Positions 32,653 to 43,808 of a DNA stretch of 64,000 nucleotides are shown piece after piece (position 1 is the stretch's first letter; each line of letters begins with the position of its first letter). Position numbers and translations under genes: made by a program. The DNA lies in assembly GCA_037074615.1 (NCBI GenBank), contig CM073558.1:9300001-9364000 (forward strand), in the 5' to 3' direction. The notes below the pieces were generated by a model. That model did not search any database and was not told where the DNA came from. It worked only from the letters and a program-made list of their open reading frames with translations. This DNA is from Leucaena leucocephala. Its lineage: Eukaryota; Streptophyta; Magnoliopsida; Fabales; Fabaceae.

Positions 32653-33639
32653 ATGGTCTTCTTTTCTGTTCAAGCAGAAGTGGAAGAAGGAATTGAACCA
32701 ATTCCAGTGGTCAAAGAATTTCCTGAAGTTTTTCCAAAGGAGATTCAGGGATTGCCTCCAGAACGAGAAGTGGAGTTTGCAATTGACATCGTACCTAGAG
32801 CTGGACCAGTATCTAAAGCCCCATATCGTATGGCTCCCAATGAGATGATTGAACTTAAGAAGCAGATAGAGGAGCTATTAGAGAAGGGTTTCATCCGACC
32901 CAGTGTTTCTCCATGGGGTGCTCTAGTGTTATTCGTCAAGAAGAAAGATGGCAGTCTCAGATTGTGCATTGACTATAGAGAGTTGAATAAGATTACTGTT
33001 AAGAATAAGTACCCTCTTCCCCGAATTGATGATTTGCTAGACCAGTTGGTTGGAGCAAGCTTATTCTCTAAGATTGATCTGAGATCAGGTTATCACCAAC
33101 TCAGAATCAAAGCAGATGATATTTCAAAGACTGCATTCAGGACTCGATATGGTCATTTTGAATTTCTAGTGATGCCCTTTAGTCTGACGAATGTACCTGC
33201 AATTTTCATGGATTACATGAACAGAATCTTCAGGCCTTATCTAGATCAGTTTGTGGTAGTCTTTATTGATGATATCTTAGTGTACTCCAAATCGGCTGCA
33301 GAGCATGAAGAGCATTTGAGGATTGTTCTTAGTACTCTTAAAGAGAAACGACTTTATGCTAAGCTTAGTAAATGTGAGTTTTGGCTTCAAGAAGTCAAAT
33401 TTCTCGGTCATGTCATATCCCATGAAGGGGTAGCTGTAGATCCTAGCAAAGTTGAAGCAGTGCTAAGCTGGGAACAACCAAGGACAGTGACGGAGATCAG
33501 AAGTTTTCTGGGCTTAGCAGGGTATTATAGAAGATTTATTAAGGACTTTTCTCGAATTGCTCTACCGTTAACCAAGTTGACAAGAAAGAATCAGCAATTC
33601 AAGTGGGATGAGAAGTGCGAGGCCAGTTTCATGAACTAA
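32653..33639 (+). CDS. pol: Reverse transcriptase part of element C pol
   Basis: Same frame as gag-protease, separated only by the TGA at 32632-32634. Contains the R-P-S-V-S-P-W-G-A and K-K-D-G-S-L-R-L-C-I-D-Y blocks, the catalytic FIDDIL motif (FIDD at 33262-33273) and the thumb motif F-L-G-L-A-G-Y-Y-R-R-F. The M-P-F-G-L-T-N-A-P block reads M-P-F-S-L-T-N-V-P here, while A keeps Gly and Ala. The frame ends early because TTTT in element A (about 9717) is TTT here near 33629, a one-base loss; the protein continues in the frame of the ORF at 33615-34280. Confidence 0.93.
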   Translation: MVFFSVQAEVEEGIEPIPVVKEFPEVFPKEIQGLPPEREVEFAIDIVPRAGPVSKAPYRMAPNEMIELKKQIEELLEKGFIRPSVSPWGALVLFVKKKDGSLRLCIDYRELNKITVKNKYPLPRIDDLLDQLVGASLFSKIDLRSGYHQLRIKADDISKTAFRTRYGHFEFLVMPFSLTNVPAIFMDYMNRIFRPYLDQFVVVFIDDILVYSKSAAEHEEHLRIVLSTLKEKRLYAKLSKCEFWLQEVKFLGHVISHEGVAVDPSKVEAVLSWEQPRTVTEIRSFLGLAGYYRRFIKDFSRIALPLTKLTRKNQQFKWDEKCEASFMN

Positions 33640-34280
33640 AGCAGAGATTAACCACGACTCCTGTGCTGATTATCCCAGACCCAACTCAGACTTATGTAGT
33701 CTACACTGATGCTAGCAAGCAGGGGTTGGGATGTGTGTTGATGCAACAAGGACGAGTGGTAGCCTATGCTTCTCGACAGTTAAAGCCACATGAAGAGAAT
33801 TATCCCACGCATGATCTGGAGCTTGCAGCGGTAGTTTATGCTCTCAAGATATGGAGGCACTACTTGTATGGAGCTACTATAGAACTGTACTGTGATCATA
33901 AAAGCCTGAAGTATTTGCAAGATCAAAAAGAATTGAACATGAGGCAACGGAGATGGATGGAATTTCTAAAGGATTATGATTTCCAGATCAAATACCATCC
34001 AGGAAAAGCTAATGTAGTGGCCGATGCCTTGAGCAGAAAGGTGGTGCAGGTCGCTAGTCTCATGATCAAAGAGCTAGAACTAATAGAAGATGTTCGAGAT
34101 TGGAGTCCTCTGTATCAAATGCAGACATCAGAAAGTTCTTATGGAGGAACGCAGATTAAAGTTTTTATTGAGGATGAGATAAAAGAGGCTCAGGAGCAGG
34201 ATAGGCTCGCAGAAATTTCAAAGGTAAGCTGGAAAGAGGGGAAACTAAAAACTTTGATGTGTCCCAAGATGGATTACTAA
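33615..34280 (+). CDS. pol: RNase H and linker part of element C pol
   Basis: RNase H of the Ty3/Gypsy type: Y-T-D-A-S-K (33702-33719), the D-L-E-L-A-A-V-V-Y-A-L segment, and the C-D-H-K-S-L-K-Y-L segment, all with catalytic acids in place. Then Y-H-P-G-K-A-N-V-V-A-D-A-L-S-R-K, the usual RNase H end. Close to 34216 a second one-base loss (TTTT in A, TTT here) shifts the frame; the integrase frame follows from 34259. Confidence 0.92.
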   Translation: MRGQFHELKQRLTTTPVLIIPDPTQTYVVYTDASKQGLGCVLMQQGRVVAYASRQLKPHEENYPTHDLELAAVVYALKIWRHYLYGATIELYCDHKSLKYLQDQKELNMRQRRWMEFLKDYDFQIKYHPGKANVVADALSRKVVQVASLMIKELELIEDVRDWSPLYQMQTSESSYGGTQIKVFIEDEIKEAQEQDRLAEISKVSWKEGKLKTLMCPKMDY

Positions 34281-35593
34281 GATTTAGGGGACGACCATAT
34301 ATTCCCAATGCAATGGGATTGAGAGAAAATATCTTAGAAGAGGCACATAAAAGCAAGTATACAGTACATCCAGGTATGACCAAGATGTACCATGATGTTA
34401 AAGGTTTATTTTGGTGGCCTGGATTGAAGAAAGATGTTGTAGATTATGTGTCCAAATGCTTGACATATCAAAAGGTGAAAGTTGAGCACCAGAAGCCAGC
34501 AGGGAAATTACAACCATTAGAGATACCTGAGTGGAAATGGGACAGCATTGCCATGGATTTTGTTGAAGGATTACCCATGACTCCTACTAAGCATGATGCT
34601 ATATGGGTGGTAATTGACCGATTAACAAAGTTGGCTTATTTCCTAGCAATCAATAAAAAGGATTCTCTTGAGAAGCTGGCGAAACTGTATGTAAAAGAGA
34701 TTATTAGACTACATGGTATTCCCAGTAGTATCATATCTGACAGAGATTCGCGATTTACGTCAAACTTTTGGCGAGCTCTACATAAAGAAATGGACACTAC
34801 TCTCAGATTTAGTACAGCTTACCATCCTCAAACAGATGGTCAGTCCGAGAGAACAATCCAGACGCTTGAGGATATGCTAAGAGCTTGTGTTTTAGATTTC
34901 AAAGGGAGTTGGGATGCCCATCTACCGTTGATAGAGTTTGCCTATAACAACAGTTATCAGGCTAGCATACAGATGGCTCCGTTTGAAGCACTTTATGGAC
35001 GGAAGTGTAGATCTCCCTTGTGCTGGGTGGAGTTGAGCGAAAGGAGGATGTTTGGTCCTGATCTAGTAGACCAGACAGCAGTACAGATTGATAAGATCAG
35101 AAAAAGGCTATTAACAGCTCAAAGCAGACAGAAGAGTTATGCTGATGTTAGAAGGAAGCCGTTGGAGTTTGAAGAAGAAGAGCATGTATTCTTTAAGTTG
35201 ACTCCAACGACAGGAGCTGGACGATCAATCAAAGTGAAGAAGCTGCATCCTAGATACATTGGGCCATTTCAGATCCTCTCAAGAGTAGGACCAGTGGCTT
35301 ATAAATTAGCTCTTCCTCCACATCTCAGCAAGATTCATGATGTATTCCATGTTTCCCAGTTAAAGAAGTATGTTCCAGATCCATCACATGTGATTGAGCA
35401 GGATGATATTGCACTACGAGATGACCTGACTTATGAAGTTCGACCAGTACAGATAGTAGATAGAAAGGTCAAGCAGTTGCGAAATAAGCAGATCCCTCTA
35501 GTTAAGGTGGTCTGGAAGGGATTAACAGAGAATGAAGCTACCTGGGAAGCAGAGGAAAGGATGAAAGAGATATACCCTGAACTATTTCCTTAA
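34259..35593 (+). CDS. pol: Integrase with chromodomain-type tail of element C
   Basis: Integrase zinc finger about 34345-34475: the two His are present, but the last Cys of the C-x-x-C pair is Tyr (C-L-T-Y), where A has Cys. The core has Asp in M-D-F-V-E-G-L-P (about 34553), Asp in S-D-R-D-S-R-F (about 34736) and Glu in Q-S-E-R (about 34850), so the DDE triad is intact. The GPY/F-type module follows (P-R-Y-I-G-P-F) and then L-S-K-I-H-D-V-F-H-V-S-Q-L-K-K-Y. The last 50 residues (V-Q-I-V-D-R-K...V-V-W-K-G...A-T-W-E-A-E) form the chromodomain-like tail of Tekay elements. Ends with TAA at 35591-35593. The start codon at 34259 is only the first Met after the frameshift. Confidence 0.93.
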   Translation: MSQDGLLRFRGRPYIPNAMGLRENILEEAHKSKYTVHPGMTKMYHDVKGLFWWPGLKKDVVDYVSKCLTYQKVKVEHQKPAGKLQPLEIPEWKWDSIAMDFVEGLPMTPTKHDAIWVVIDRLTKLAYFLAINKKDSLEKLAKLYVKEIIRLHGIPSSIISDRDSRFTSNFWRALHKEMDTTLRFSTAYHPQTDGQSERTIQTLEDMLRACVLDFKGSWDAHLPLIEFAYNNSYQASIQMAPFEALYGRKCRSPLCWVELSERRMFGPDLVDQTAVQIDKIRKRLLTAQSRQKSYADVRRKPLEFEEEEHVFFKLTPTTGAGRSIKVKKLHPRYIGPFQILSRVGPVAYKLALPPHLSKIHDVFHVSQLKKYVPDPSHVIEQDDIALRDDLTYEVRPVQIVDRKVKQLRNKQIPLVKVVWKGLTENEATWEAEERMKEIYPELFP

Positions 35594-35632
35594 TGTATAT
35601 GTAATGTAAATTTTGAGGACGAAATTTATTTT

Positions 35633-35646
35633 AAGGGGCAGAGAAA
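35633..35646 (+). other. Polypurine tract of element C
   Basis: AAGGGGCAGAGAAA directly before the 3' LTR, preceded by GAGGACGAAATTTATTTT, which is shared nearly unchanged with B and E on the minus strand and with 58347-58366. Confidence 0.88.
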
Positions 35647-38600
35647 TGTCATATCCCCAATTTTTTGACCTGATGTACCTGTACAATTTATCTGCAATGG
35701 ATATAAGATTCTTGGAATAAACTGTATCAGATTGTGAAAGGAAAGGGAAGGATTAATAACTAAGGAAAGAATAGGGACCAAAATGAAAATTTAAAAGTTT
35801 GAAGGTGAAAAGTGAAAGTAGAAGAAAAAGGAGGGACCTAAATGTAATTAATGAAAAGTTCAGGGACTAAAGTGCAATTATTCAAAAGTTAAGGGACCTA
35901 AATGTAAATGTGGAAAAGTTGAGCCAAAACAGGCCAAAAATGCCCGAAATCAGATCAGACCCAAATTTTACCAGTAGATAGACAAAAATATTCCGGTTAG
36001 TTTAACGCAACACAGAATTTTGATTTGAGGTCCCGATTAATTGATATAAATTCCTGAACTCAGAAGGAATTATTGCAGTATATTTGAGATCTCATAATTA
36101 GATGAGACTTTATAGAAAATTCATATATTTAATATATGAATTTATAAAATTGATAGAATCAGAAAAGAAATCCTGTAGAAGCCATACGGGATTTTACAGT
36201 GAAATAAAATACCCGATAAATATGATCGGGAGAGTTGTACAGTGAATTGGGCCACAAAGGCAATATAGGAAATAAGCCCATAATAAGGCCCAAATGAAGC
36301 CATCATCAGCCCATTTAGATGACTGGACAGTTATATGGGCCAGAGACGAGAGTAGTCCAGGAAAAGTGCAAAATTACGAAAATACCCCTGGATGCCCATA
36401 CTGTACTAGCAGTGGATAGAGGTCATTTTAGTCACTTTAGATAGGCTAAAAACGTGTTATATAGTATAAAGAGGATTATTTAGAGCCCATATACACCATG
36501 AGCCAGTATAAAGAGGGGTGAAATGACGATTTTGCCTTTAGAGTTAGTACAGTGCAGGAAAGGACACCAAGGGTATTTTGGTCATTTTCTAAGGGATGGA
36601 TGGCAGATAAATACTCAGTATAATATTTTCAATGATATGAGAAGCCTAGACATTAATTTCCAGGATAGAATATATATCCTGGTATATTATAAAAAATTAG
36701 GAACAGAACACAGTCCGGTTGTTGTGAAACTGCACTGATCGGTACTGGATTGGACTGGAATTTCTCCAGAAGGTTCTTTGCATGGGCAGCACGCCACCTA
36801 ACCCTCTTAGGTGTCCCATGAGCTGTCCCACATGATGTAATAATTATTCTTTTTAGAAAAAAGTAAAATCCAAGATTAAATGTGAGCCTTTAGATCAAAT
36901 AGTAACCAAATCAATCTTGGCCATCCATTTCAACCCAAATTTCTCTATAAATACCCCCTATTCAGAACACTTCAGAATGCATGGTGAACCATAGGGAAAC
37001 TCTTGCAAAATTTCCATTCAACCAAGAAAGAAGCAACCAAAGTGAAGTAACAAGCAAGGTAATCATCTCCCTTGATCTTAAGCTTTGTTCTAGCAGGTTA
37101 GCTCATGGTTTTAAGGGGTTTTCATGCTATATTTACCTTATGGTTGCTGCTGGAAGTGCTGCTCATATGTGGTTAAAATATGAGTTTTATGTTATGGATA
37201 GTTTAGACAAGCTTAAACAAGCTAGAATCAAGTGGTATAAGCTTGTGAATTCAAGTATGTTTGGATTTAGGGTTTTGTGTTCTTGCTGGTACTGTACGTG
37301 GTACTGTTCATATGATGGAATTTCATGATTTTGATGCTTCCAATGAGTTTAAAATGGAAAGTGGTGTGGGGATAAAGTAGGAGAACAAGTATTGGAAGCA
37401 TTGGAATCAAAATGAGAATTTTTGGAAAACAAGAGCATGCATTTCGGTTTGGCACTGTACCAATTGGTATGTTTTGATTTTGGAAATTCTGATTTCATAT
37501 TTGGATTCTGCATGAAAAATTATGTGGAAATGAACCATGAGAATTTATTTTGGAAAGGTGGAAGTAGGAAACATAAATTAGAGAAAGAAAGGGAGCTAGT
37601 GAAAACCTAGTCTTGGATTTGGTTTTAAGTTGAGTTGTAACTTGATATTATGTTGTAATGGCTAGGTTTTGACATTTGTGAAGGAAGGAAAGCACTTCAA
37701 GAAGGTCTTGACCAAGATAGCTAAGAGGTAGCAAGGATACCTAACTATAACTCATGTTTGTTTAATTGTTTTGCTTGCTTGTTGATTATGGTGTTTGGTT
37801 GAGCTTGAGTTTATGTCATCATGTTATGATGAAGTATGAATGATTGCAACTCCTTGCAAGTTATGTCATGACAATATGCATGTTAGAGTTTGCTTATGTA
37901 CCATTATGAAGTAGCTCCCATCTCATGATAACATGTTAAGCATACAATTATCCATGCATGATATTATAGTTTGTGTAACTTGCTATTGGGATTTCCGTGA
38001 AATCTCATTCCTTTCACATGCATAACTATGTTTTAGGTTCTGGATCTTTTCAAGGGAGGAGAATAAATGTTGATGAATAAGTTTGTATAATAAGCTACAT
38101 GACTTACATGACACTATGGGATGATATGCTAGTATGCATGGTGTATGTTTCTCTAGTCTTGTTTAGAGGCCGTGGTGATTTGACAATGTTTTTGGCATCT
38201 AAATCAACGAGTTTTAATCTAAAACTTGGCCTGCTTAAATTTAAGACACAGAGCTTTAAATTAACACCAAGAACTCCTCATTTGGATAAGTATCTGAATT
38301 GTTATGATTTTCCAAAGTTGGAAGTGAGATCTGGAATTGAGTAAAACGAGTGCTGAGAGGCAGTGACGGTTACACAAAGATTTCATATACCAAATGAATG
38401 CGTTTTTCTACGAAATTTTATGAGATTAAAGATAACGTCTAAAGCTTCAAATCCATAGGTAACACAGTTCATTTGGATAAGTAACCAAAGAGAAATGAAT
38501 TTTTGAAGTTAAGCAAAGAAACTGGAACTTCCAGATTTTACCAAATAAACAGTGATTTTCAATGATTAAACTGATTTCATTGGGACAAGAAAACCTCAGT

Positions 38601-38855
38601 TTCATATTTTTCCCTCAAAGATATGTGGAAGAGCTTTCATTAGAAATTGGAACCATGTTATTTGTATTTTTCTACAATTAATTATGAATTTTCAAAGTAG
38701 GGTACATGTTCTGGAATTACCAAATGAACAATAAAAGTGAACAGTACCCGAGAGCAAATCTTTTGGAAATGGATGTTTTCAAAGCAAATGGTTATGTAAT
38801 TGGTTCCAATCACTTCTAATCAAGTATAATTGAGGTTAAAAGTAAGGATATGACA
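35647..38855 (+). repeat. Element C 3' LTR
   Basis: 3209 bp, collinear with the 5' LTR. TATA box 36946-36953; splice-site-like AAG|GTAATC at 37056-37064. The 115-codon ORF at 36981-37328 is repeated in the 5' LTR at 27856-28203 because the LTRs are copies; it has no recognisable domain. Confidence 0.95.
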
Positions 38856-38860
38856 TTTGG
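38856..38860. repeat. Right target duplication of element C
   Basis: TTTGG, identical to 26516-26520. Confidence 0.9.
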
Positions 38861-39181
38861 CCTTTAAATTAATTGATGTCTTGATTTTAACCTACACAAT
38901 TTGGCCTTTTAAATCCATTTATGAGCTTAGAAATATGAAATTCAAGTTCCTTCATGAAATTTGGATAGAACCAAAAAATAATACATTTTCTTTCAAAATT
39001 TCTCGTTTTGATTCTAATGCTTTCACCAATTGTTTCTCCACTTAATCCAACAGAATTTTTCATTTTGAAACCATTGAAAGCATCAAAATCATGAAATTCT
39101 CATCATTGTCATGTATATGAACAGTAACAGAGTAGGTTTCAAAATATCCCTTTCCAATTTCAATGCGTCCAATGTTCTAAT
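38861..39181 (-). repeat. Element D right LTR, segment 2
   Basis: Continues the LTR sequence broken by element C. Matches D's left LTR fragment near 11803-11890. Ends at CTAAT (39177-39181), the left duplication of the next solo LTR. Confidence 0.7.
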
Positions 39182-41103
39182 TGTAAGGAATTGGAAGACA
39201 CGCAGTGAAAATTAACTTAAAAATTTTTCCATTCCTTGCCAGGATCTACCGTATGTGTTTAAGTCAAGTGGGAAGAAGCATTACCCTCAGTGTTCCTCAG
39301 CGACTTCCACAGCTTCTGGTCATAACCTTCACAGCTTCTCTCCGTGGCTTGTGCTCCCTTTCTGATTGCAAGAAGTCGACGACTCAGGTCAGCTTCCTCT
39401 ACTAGTATCCACACGAACAATGTTCAAACCACAAACAACGTGCTAGCGTATCCTGTCCCTCCAGGGCTTTCTCAAGAATCCATCCTCTCCGTCTCTATTT
39501 TGGCAGTTTCTTATCTGCAAACCTTTTGCAAATTCCTCTTTGGCCTTTCTCTGTTCTATATGTTTGAAAACGTAGCTCCTAAAATCAGATATATATAGGA
39601 TGCTATGCATTTTTCTCTACCGAATTGGATTTTTTGGAGTTAATCTTATATTAATTCCAAAATTAATACAATATCATATATTGTATAATTTAATAAGAAA
39701 CTAATTAAATAAATAATCTTTATATTAAATCCGTCCCACAGATTTAATTCACCTATTTATTTAACTTAAAATAAAGATAAGACTGAACTATATTTGATTT
39801 ATTCTCATAAATCAAATTTGAGATATCATATGAATTTGAATTTCAAATTCAAACGAGATAGAGATTTAATTTATCCTTATAAATATCTCTTATATGAGAT
39901 ATCTTATCAATTTGAATTTCAAATTCAAACGTGATAGAGATTTAATTTATCCTTATAAATTAAATCTTATAAATATCTCTTATATGAGATATCTTATCAA
40001 TTTGAATTTCAAATTCAAACGTGATAGAGATTGAATTTATCCTTATAAATTAAATCTTATAAATATCTCTTATATGAGATATCCTATCAATTTGAATTTC
40101 AAATTCAAACGTGATAGAGATTTAATTTATCCTTATAAATTAAATCTCATATATCTCTTATATATAATGTATATATACAAATTTATATATATATATACAA
40201 ATATAAATATAAATAAATATATACATCCACCCTGGATCATTCATTGAATCTGGACATCATAGCTTGTGTTGGGCTATTTTGTGTGTGACCCTGTAGTCCC
40301 ATATGAAGTTGGCAGTGGGCCATTTGCTATACTGGCCCACAAGTCACAAGTGGTCTCTAGCAAGACATAACGACTACCCAAATCATATGAGGATCGTTAA
40401 ACGATGTAATATTTTATACAACCATATCATGTCCCTTCTGTCACGTGATATTTTGGTCATGGATGAGGCATGGATAATGTCATCTTCCTATTCCTGACCG
40501 TTACTTTCTCGATCCCTGAGTAGTCTGACTATAGAAATAGAACTACCTTTCCATTACAATATAGCCATACATTTCTCAGACTCACTCATTGAGGGGCCCA
40601 GTAATATCTCTCTACGAATGTGAGGGATAAATTCCATCTTGACCATTCACATTCCTCCACATGAAAAAATATTAAGCCCAAACATAGTCTTTATGATCAC
40701 TCGGTCAAAAGTGACTTTTGACTAGGTCAAAGCTGAGCGTTTGTCATGTAGGAATCCATGATGATCTCAGGTCAAAGGGCATAATGACATGGTTTGTATA
40801 TGAGAGAAGCTTATGACGTAATCCATGCAGCTCTCTCATAGCGGGTCGATCCAACACCATGCACTCTTACATGTGCCTATGACTTTGATTTATATCTCTA
40901 TACATCTTCAAAGTCATACTGGTATTATTTCATCTCTACTCCCGCATAGATGACCGACCAGGGACATTTAGGATAAGATCATGAATTATCCAAGGAAGGT
41001 CATCACAGTAAACATGCAAATAATATGATAACACAATTAATAAATTCATAAATCAATAATGTTCATAAGACAATTATTGGCCCCTAGGGCACAATTTTCA
41101 ACA
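39182..41103 (-). repeat. Copia-like solo LTR, copy 2
   Basis: 1922 bp, TG...CA, flanked by a perfect CTAAT duplication (39177-39181 and 41104-41108). Same family as copies 1 and 3. It is longer mainly because of a 90-bp tandem expansion (39820-40165). It lacks one of two TGAATCTGGACAT repeats present in copy 1 (about 14412 and 14437). Confidence 0.85.
39820..40165. repeat. 90-bp tandem repeat inside Copia-like LTR copy 2
   Basis: Unit starts (GAGATATC) at about 39820, 39896, 39986 and 40076. The last two intervals are exactly 90 bp; the first unit is 76 bp because it lacks 14 bases. Each unit holds the inverted pair GATTTAATTTA / TAAATTAAATC and an imperfect palindrome around TTTGAATTTCAAATTCAAA. 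Copies 1 and 3 have a single unit. Confidence 0.85.
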
Positions 41104-41108
41104 CTAAT

Positions 41109-42788
41109 CATATCCAATCCTATACAAAATTATCATTTAAATTCAATAGAAGAGTGGATCATTGAAATTTCATTTTCTTTTGTCCAGAACAATACAGGCC
41201 AAAAGCATCAAGATAATGCAAAGTCAAGAATATCAATTAAATTCAATAACCAAGCATCCAAACTAACTTATCTAAGTGTCATTTACATATTTCTAACTTC
41301 ATTTAATTCTTCATTCTTTATTATAGAATTTCAGACAGTAAGGGATACAAGGAATAAATGATTTTTCTAACCATTAAAAAATCTAGGTTTCATCCTTCCA
41401 AAACAGTTATAAATTAACTAGGAAGGATTACTTACCTTATAACTTAACTTGCTTGATCACTAAGTGCCTTGAATTGTTTTTTCTTTAGCTAAGTTTTCAA
41501 ATGACAAGAGGTTCCCCAATGTTCCAAGTGCACGACAGTTTTATGATGCCTTAATCTACCCCTCCTTCCACTAATTATTAGAATGCCTTCATCTTGAATC
41601 TTATTGGTTGCTTATTCTTTAATTACCCTTAACTTAATTCTTACATTATTTTAATGCAAATTATCACATGGAATAATAATTCCTTCATGATCTTGGTGCC
41701 ATATGGTGGATGTGTGGTCCCACAAGGACATGTCATATGCCACCTTGCATTCTCTTGGATTTTTGAATTCATTTCTTTTAAAAATTCATAAAATATCCTA
41801 AATCTAACTTGTTCTCCAAGACATTACCTTGGATGTTTGGGCTTCTATTATGACACCATATTGGGCTTGAATTGGATCTAACCCATTATTTGCCACACAT
41901 CCTAAGGTATTACTTTTACTAGGTATCTTAAATCATACTAATTTTTTAAAAAAATTCTGTACAATTATTTTATGGATCTTAAAACCTTTAGAAATTTATT
42001 CTAGTATAAAATGAATTTTCTACAAAGTCTCATAATTATTTTAGACTCGTAAGTCTTGATAAAAATTATGTACATTTTCTCGAAATCCTTTATTTTTGTC
42101 TTATTTCACCTTAAATTCTCTAATTAGATATGCTCCTTAAATTTTCTAATTAATTATACATAAATCCTTTTTAACTGTTGTCAATTTTTATAAATTCTTA
42201 TATTAATTAAAAGAATTCACTACAAAATTTTATCTGATTATGAGGTTCAAAAGATATTGTATTAATTTTCAGTTTTTAGAAATTAATATGGATTTATTGG
42301 GACCTTAAATCAAAATTCTAAGATATATGCCTAGCTCAAATTCTATTATCTGTTTACTGATAAAATTTGGAAACAAAACATTTTTGGGCAGTTTTAGCTC
42401 TTTTCTGGCTTAAGTTTCTATAATTACCCTTTAATTCCTAAATTTAACAAAATTACACTTTACTCCCTGAAATTACCAAATTCTATTTTAATCCCTTTCT
42501 ACAGTTTTGAAATTCCAATTTAGTCCTTAAAATATCAAAATTCCATTTACATCCTTGAACTTTTTACTATTTAAATTTAGTCCCTATACTTTTACTATTT
42601 ACAGTTTAGTCCTAAAACTTTAACTATTTGCAGTTTAATCCCTCTCGCTTTATAACTTTATACCTTCTCTCTTTCTTTGACTTAAACCTTATTTAATCAT
42701 TATATTTTCTTCTAATTACATCATAATCCTTCCTTAACTCCTTTCCTCTATTAGTCTTATATAAATAGGGAAAAGTTAAGATGTTACA
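41109..42788 (-). repeat. Element D right LTR, segment 3 (terminus)
   Basis: Ends AAAAGTTAAGATGTTACA at 42788, so in element sense the LTR starts TGTAACATCTTAAC. Contains an AAG|GTAAGT splice-site-like sequence on the minus strand (about 41430-41437), the conserved block at 42283-42320 and U3 repeats of the A-G-T-C-C-Y type (42420-42650). Without nested insertions this LTR would be about 2.5 kb. Confidence 0.75.
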
Positions 42789-43149
42789 CTGTGACTTAGC
42801 TCATTTGTTCTTCACCTCATTTGTTTTTTCACTTTCTCTCTTTAACTTTATAGTTTTCAGCCATCATCCTCCCACAAAATGTCCATCAAATAAAGAAATT
42901 AAATATATAATAATGTTTTAAAGTGTCAACCTTAGTATAAATCCAACTTTACATGCCCAGATTGTTACCTTTCTATCTCCTCCTTAATCTAACTTTGCAT
43001 GCTCGGATTGTTACCTTTCTATCTCCTCATTTCCTTCATTTTCTCTAGGTTCTCTTCGCCTCCACTATAGATATCGATCTAAAACTAAACTACTATATCA
43101 CATGAGCAGAGCATTCTAGCCTATTACCAGAACCTCTGCTCTGATACCA
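42789..43149 (-). mobile_element. Leader fragment of another LTR element (L) with primer site
   Basis: On the minus strand TGGTATCAGAGC (43138-43149) is a perfect initiator-Met primer site, followed by leader sequence up to 42794. The leader holds a 50-bp near-direct duplication (42950-43020, each copy ending TTACCTTTCTATCTCCTC). No coding sequence follows, because the fragment is cut by the end of element D at 42788. Confidence 0.65.
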
Positions 43150-43150
43150 A

Positions 43151-43583
43151 CAAATTAGTTTTAAAACTATTTAGGCCATCATTGGAGAATTAAACTCTTA
43201 ATAAACTTTCTAAATTCCCAAAATAATATTTCATAATGTTTCCTCAATATTACTAGGACCTTAATATTTTAATAATTTTTCTACTTTATTTCCTTAAAAT
43301 CTTACCCCATAAATAGACCTTTTGGACAAATAAATATTTTTTGAGTCATTTTCACCTTATATAATTTCTCTAAACCTAAAAAATATATTTTCACTTTTTG
43401 GGATTTTTCTTGATTTTCTGGGCATTTCTTCATAATAAATTTGTGCCCAGTTCCTCTTATTTATACTTTTGGCTCATAACTTCTTTCAATTTCCTTTTTT
43501 TTCCTGACTTCCTTTTCCTCTAAAATTTCTTCTTGATTCTATTTTAGTTATCTAATTCAGTATGCAAAATACAGGATGTTACA
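43151..43583 (-). repeat. Short LTR of element L
   Basis: About 433 bp between the primer site and AGGATGTTACA at 43583; in element sense it starts TGTAACATCC. Its left part is homologous to the next fragment. Confidence 0.55.
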
Positions 43584-43808
43584 TAGGCCATTTTTATGGA
43601 ATTAAACCTCTATGTAATTTTCTAAATCCTCAAAATAACATTTCATAATATTTCCTTAATTTCTTAGCCTTCAAATAATTTTAAACAATTAGTTCCCCCT
43701 TTAATACCTTCAATTCCACCTATAAATAGGCCTTTGGTGTAATTTATTTATGAGGTTTTTACTTTTATTAAATATATTTATGTATATCTTAAATTTAGGG
43801 GTATTACA
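43584..43808 (-). repeat. Related LTR fragment M
   Basis: TAGGCCATTTTTATGGAATT matches the left part of L's LTR (43167 on). Ends GGGGTATTACA at 43808 (TGTAATACCCC in element sense). A TATAAATA lies at about 43723-43730. Confidence 0.5.

Larger units (their letters stand above)
26521..38855 (+). mobile_element. Element C, full-length Tekay-type Ty3/Gypsy chromovirus
   Basis: 12,335 bp, complete and uninterrupted. 5' LTR 26521-29730, primer site 29734-29745, extra ORF 29849-30742, gag-pol 31033-35593 in the order gag, protease, RT, RNase H, integrase, chromodomain-type tail, polypurine tract 35633-35646, 3' LTR 35647-38855. Flanked by a perfect 5-bp duplication TTTGG. The Tekay/Del lineage is inferred from the RT and integrase sequence style and the C-terminal tail. 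The frame has two stops and two one-base shifts, and integrase has lost a zinc-binding Cys, so as read it is not autonomous. It lies in the right LTR of element D. Confidence 0.95.

Noticed and set aside
39896..40165. CRISPR-like array
   Set aside because: The 90-bp units are contiguous with no unique spacers, and the DNA is from a plant nuclear genome.
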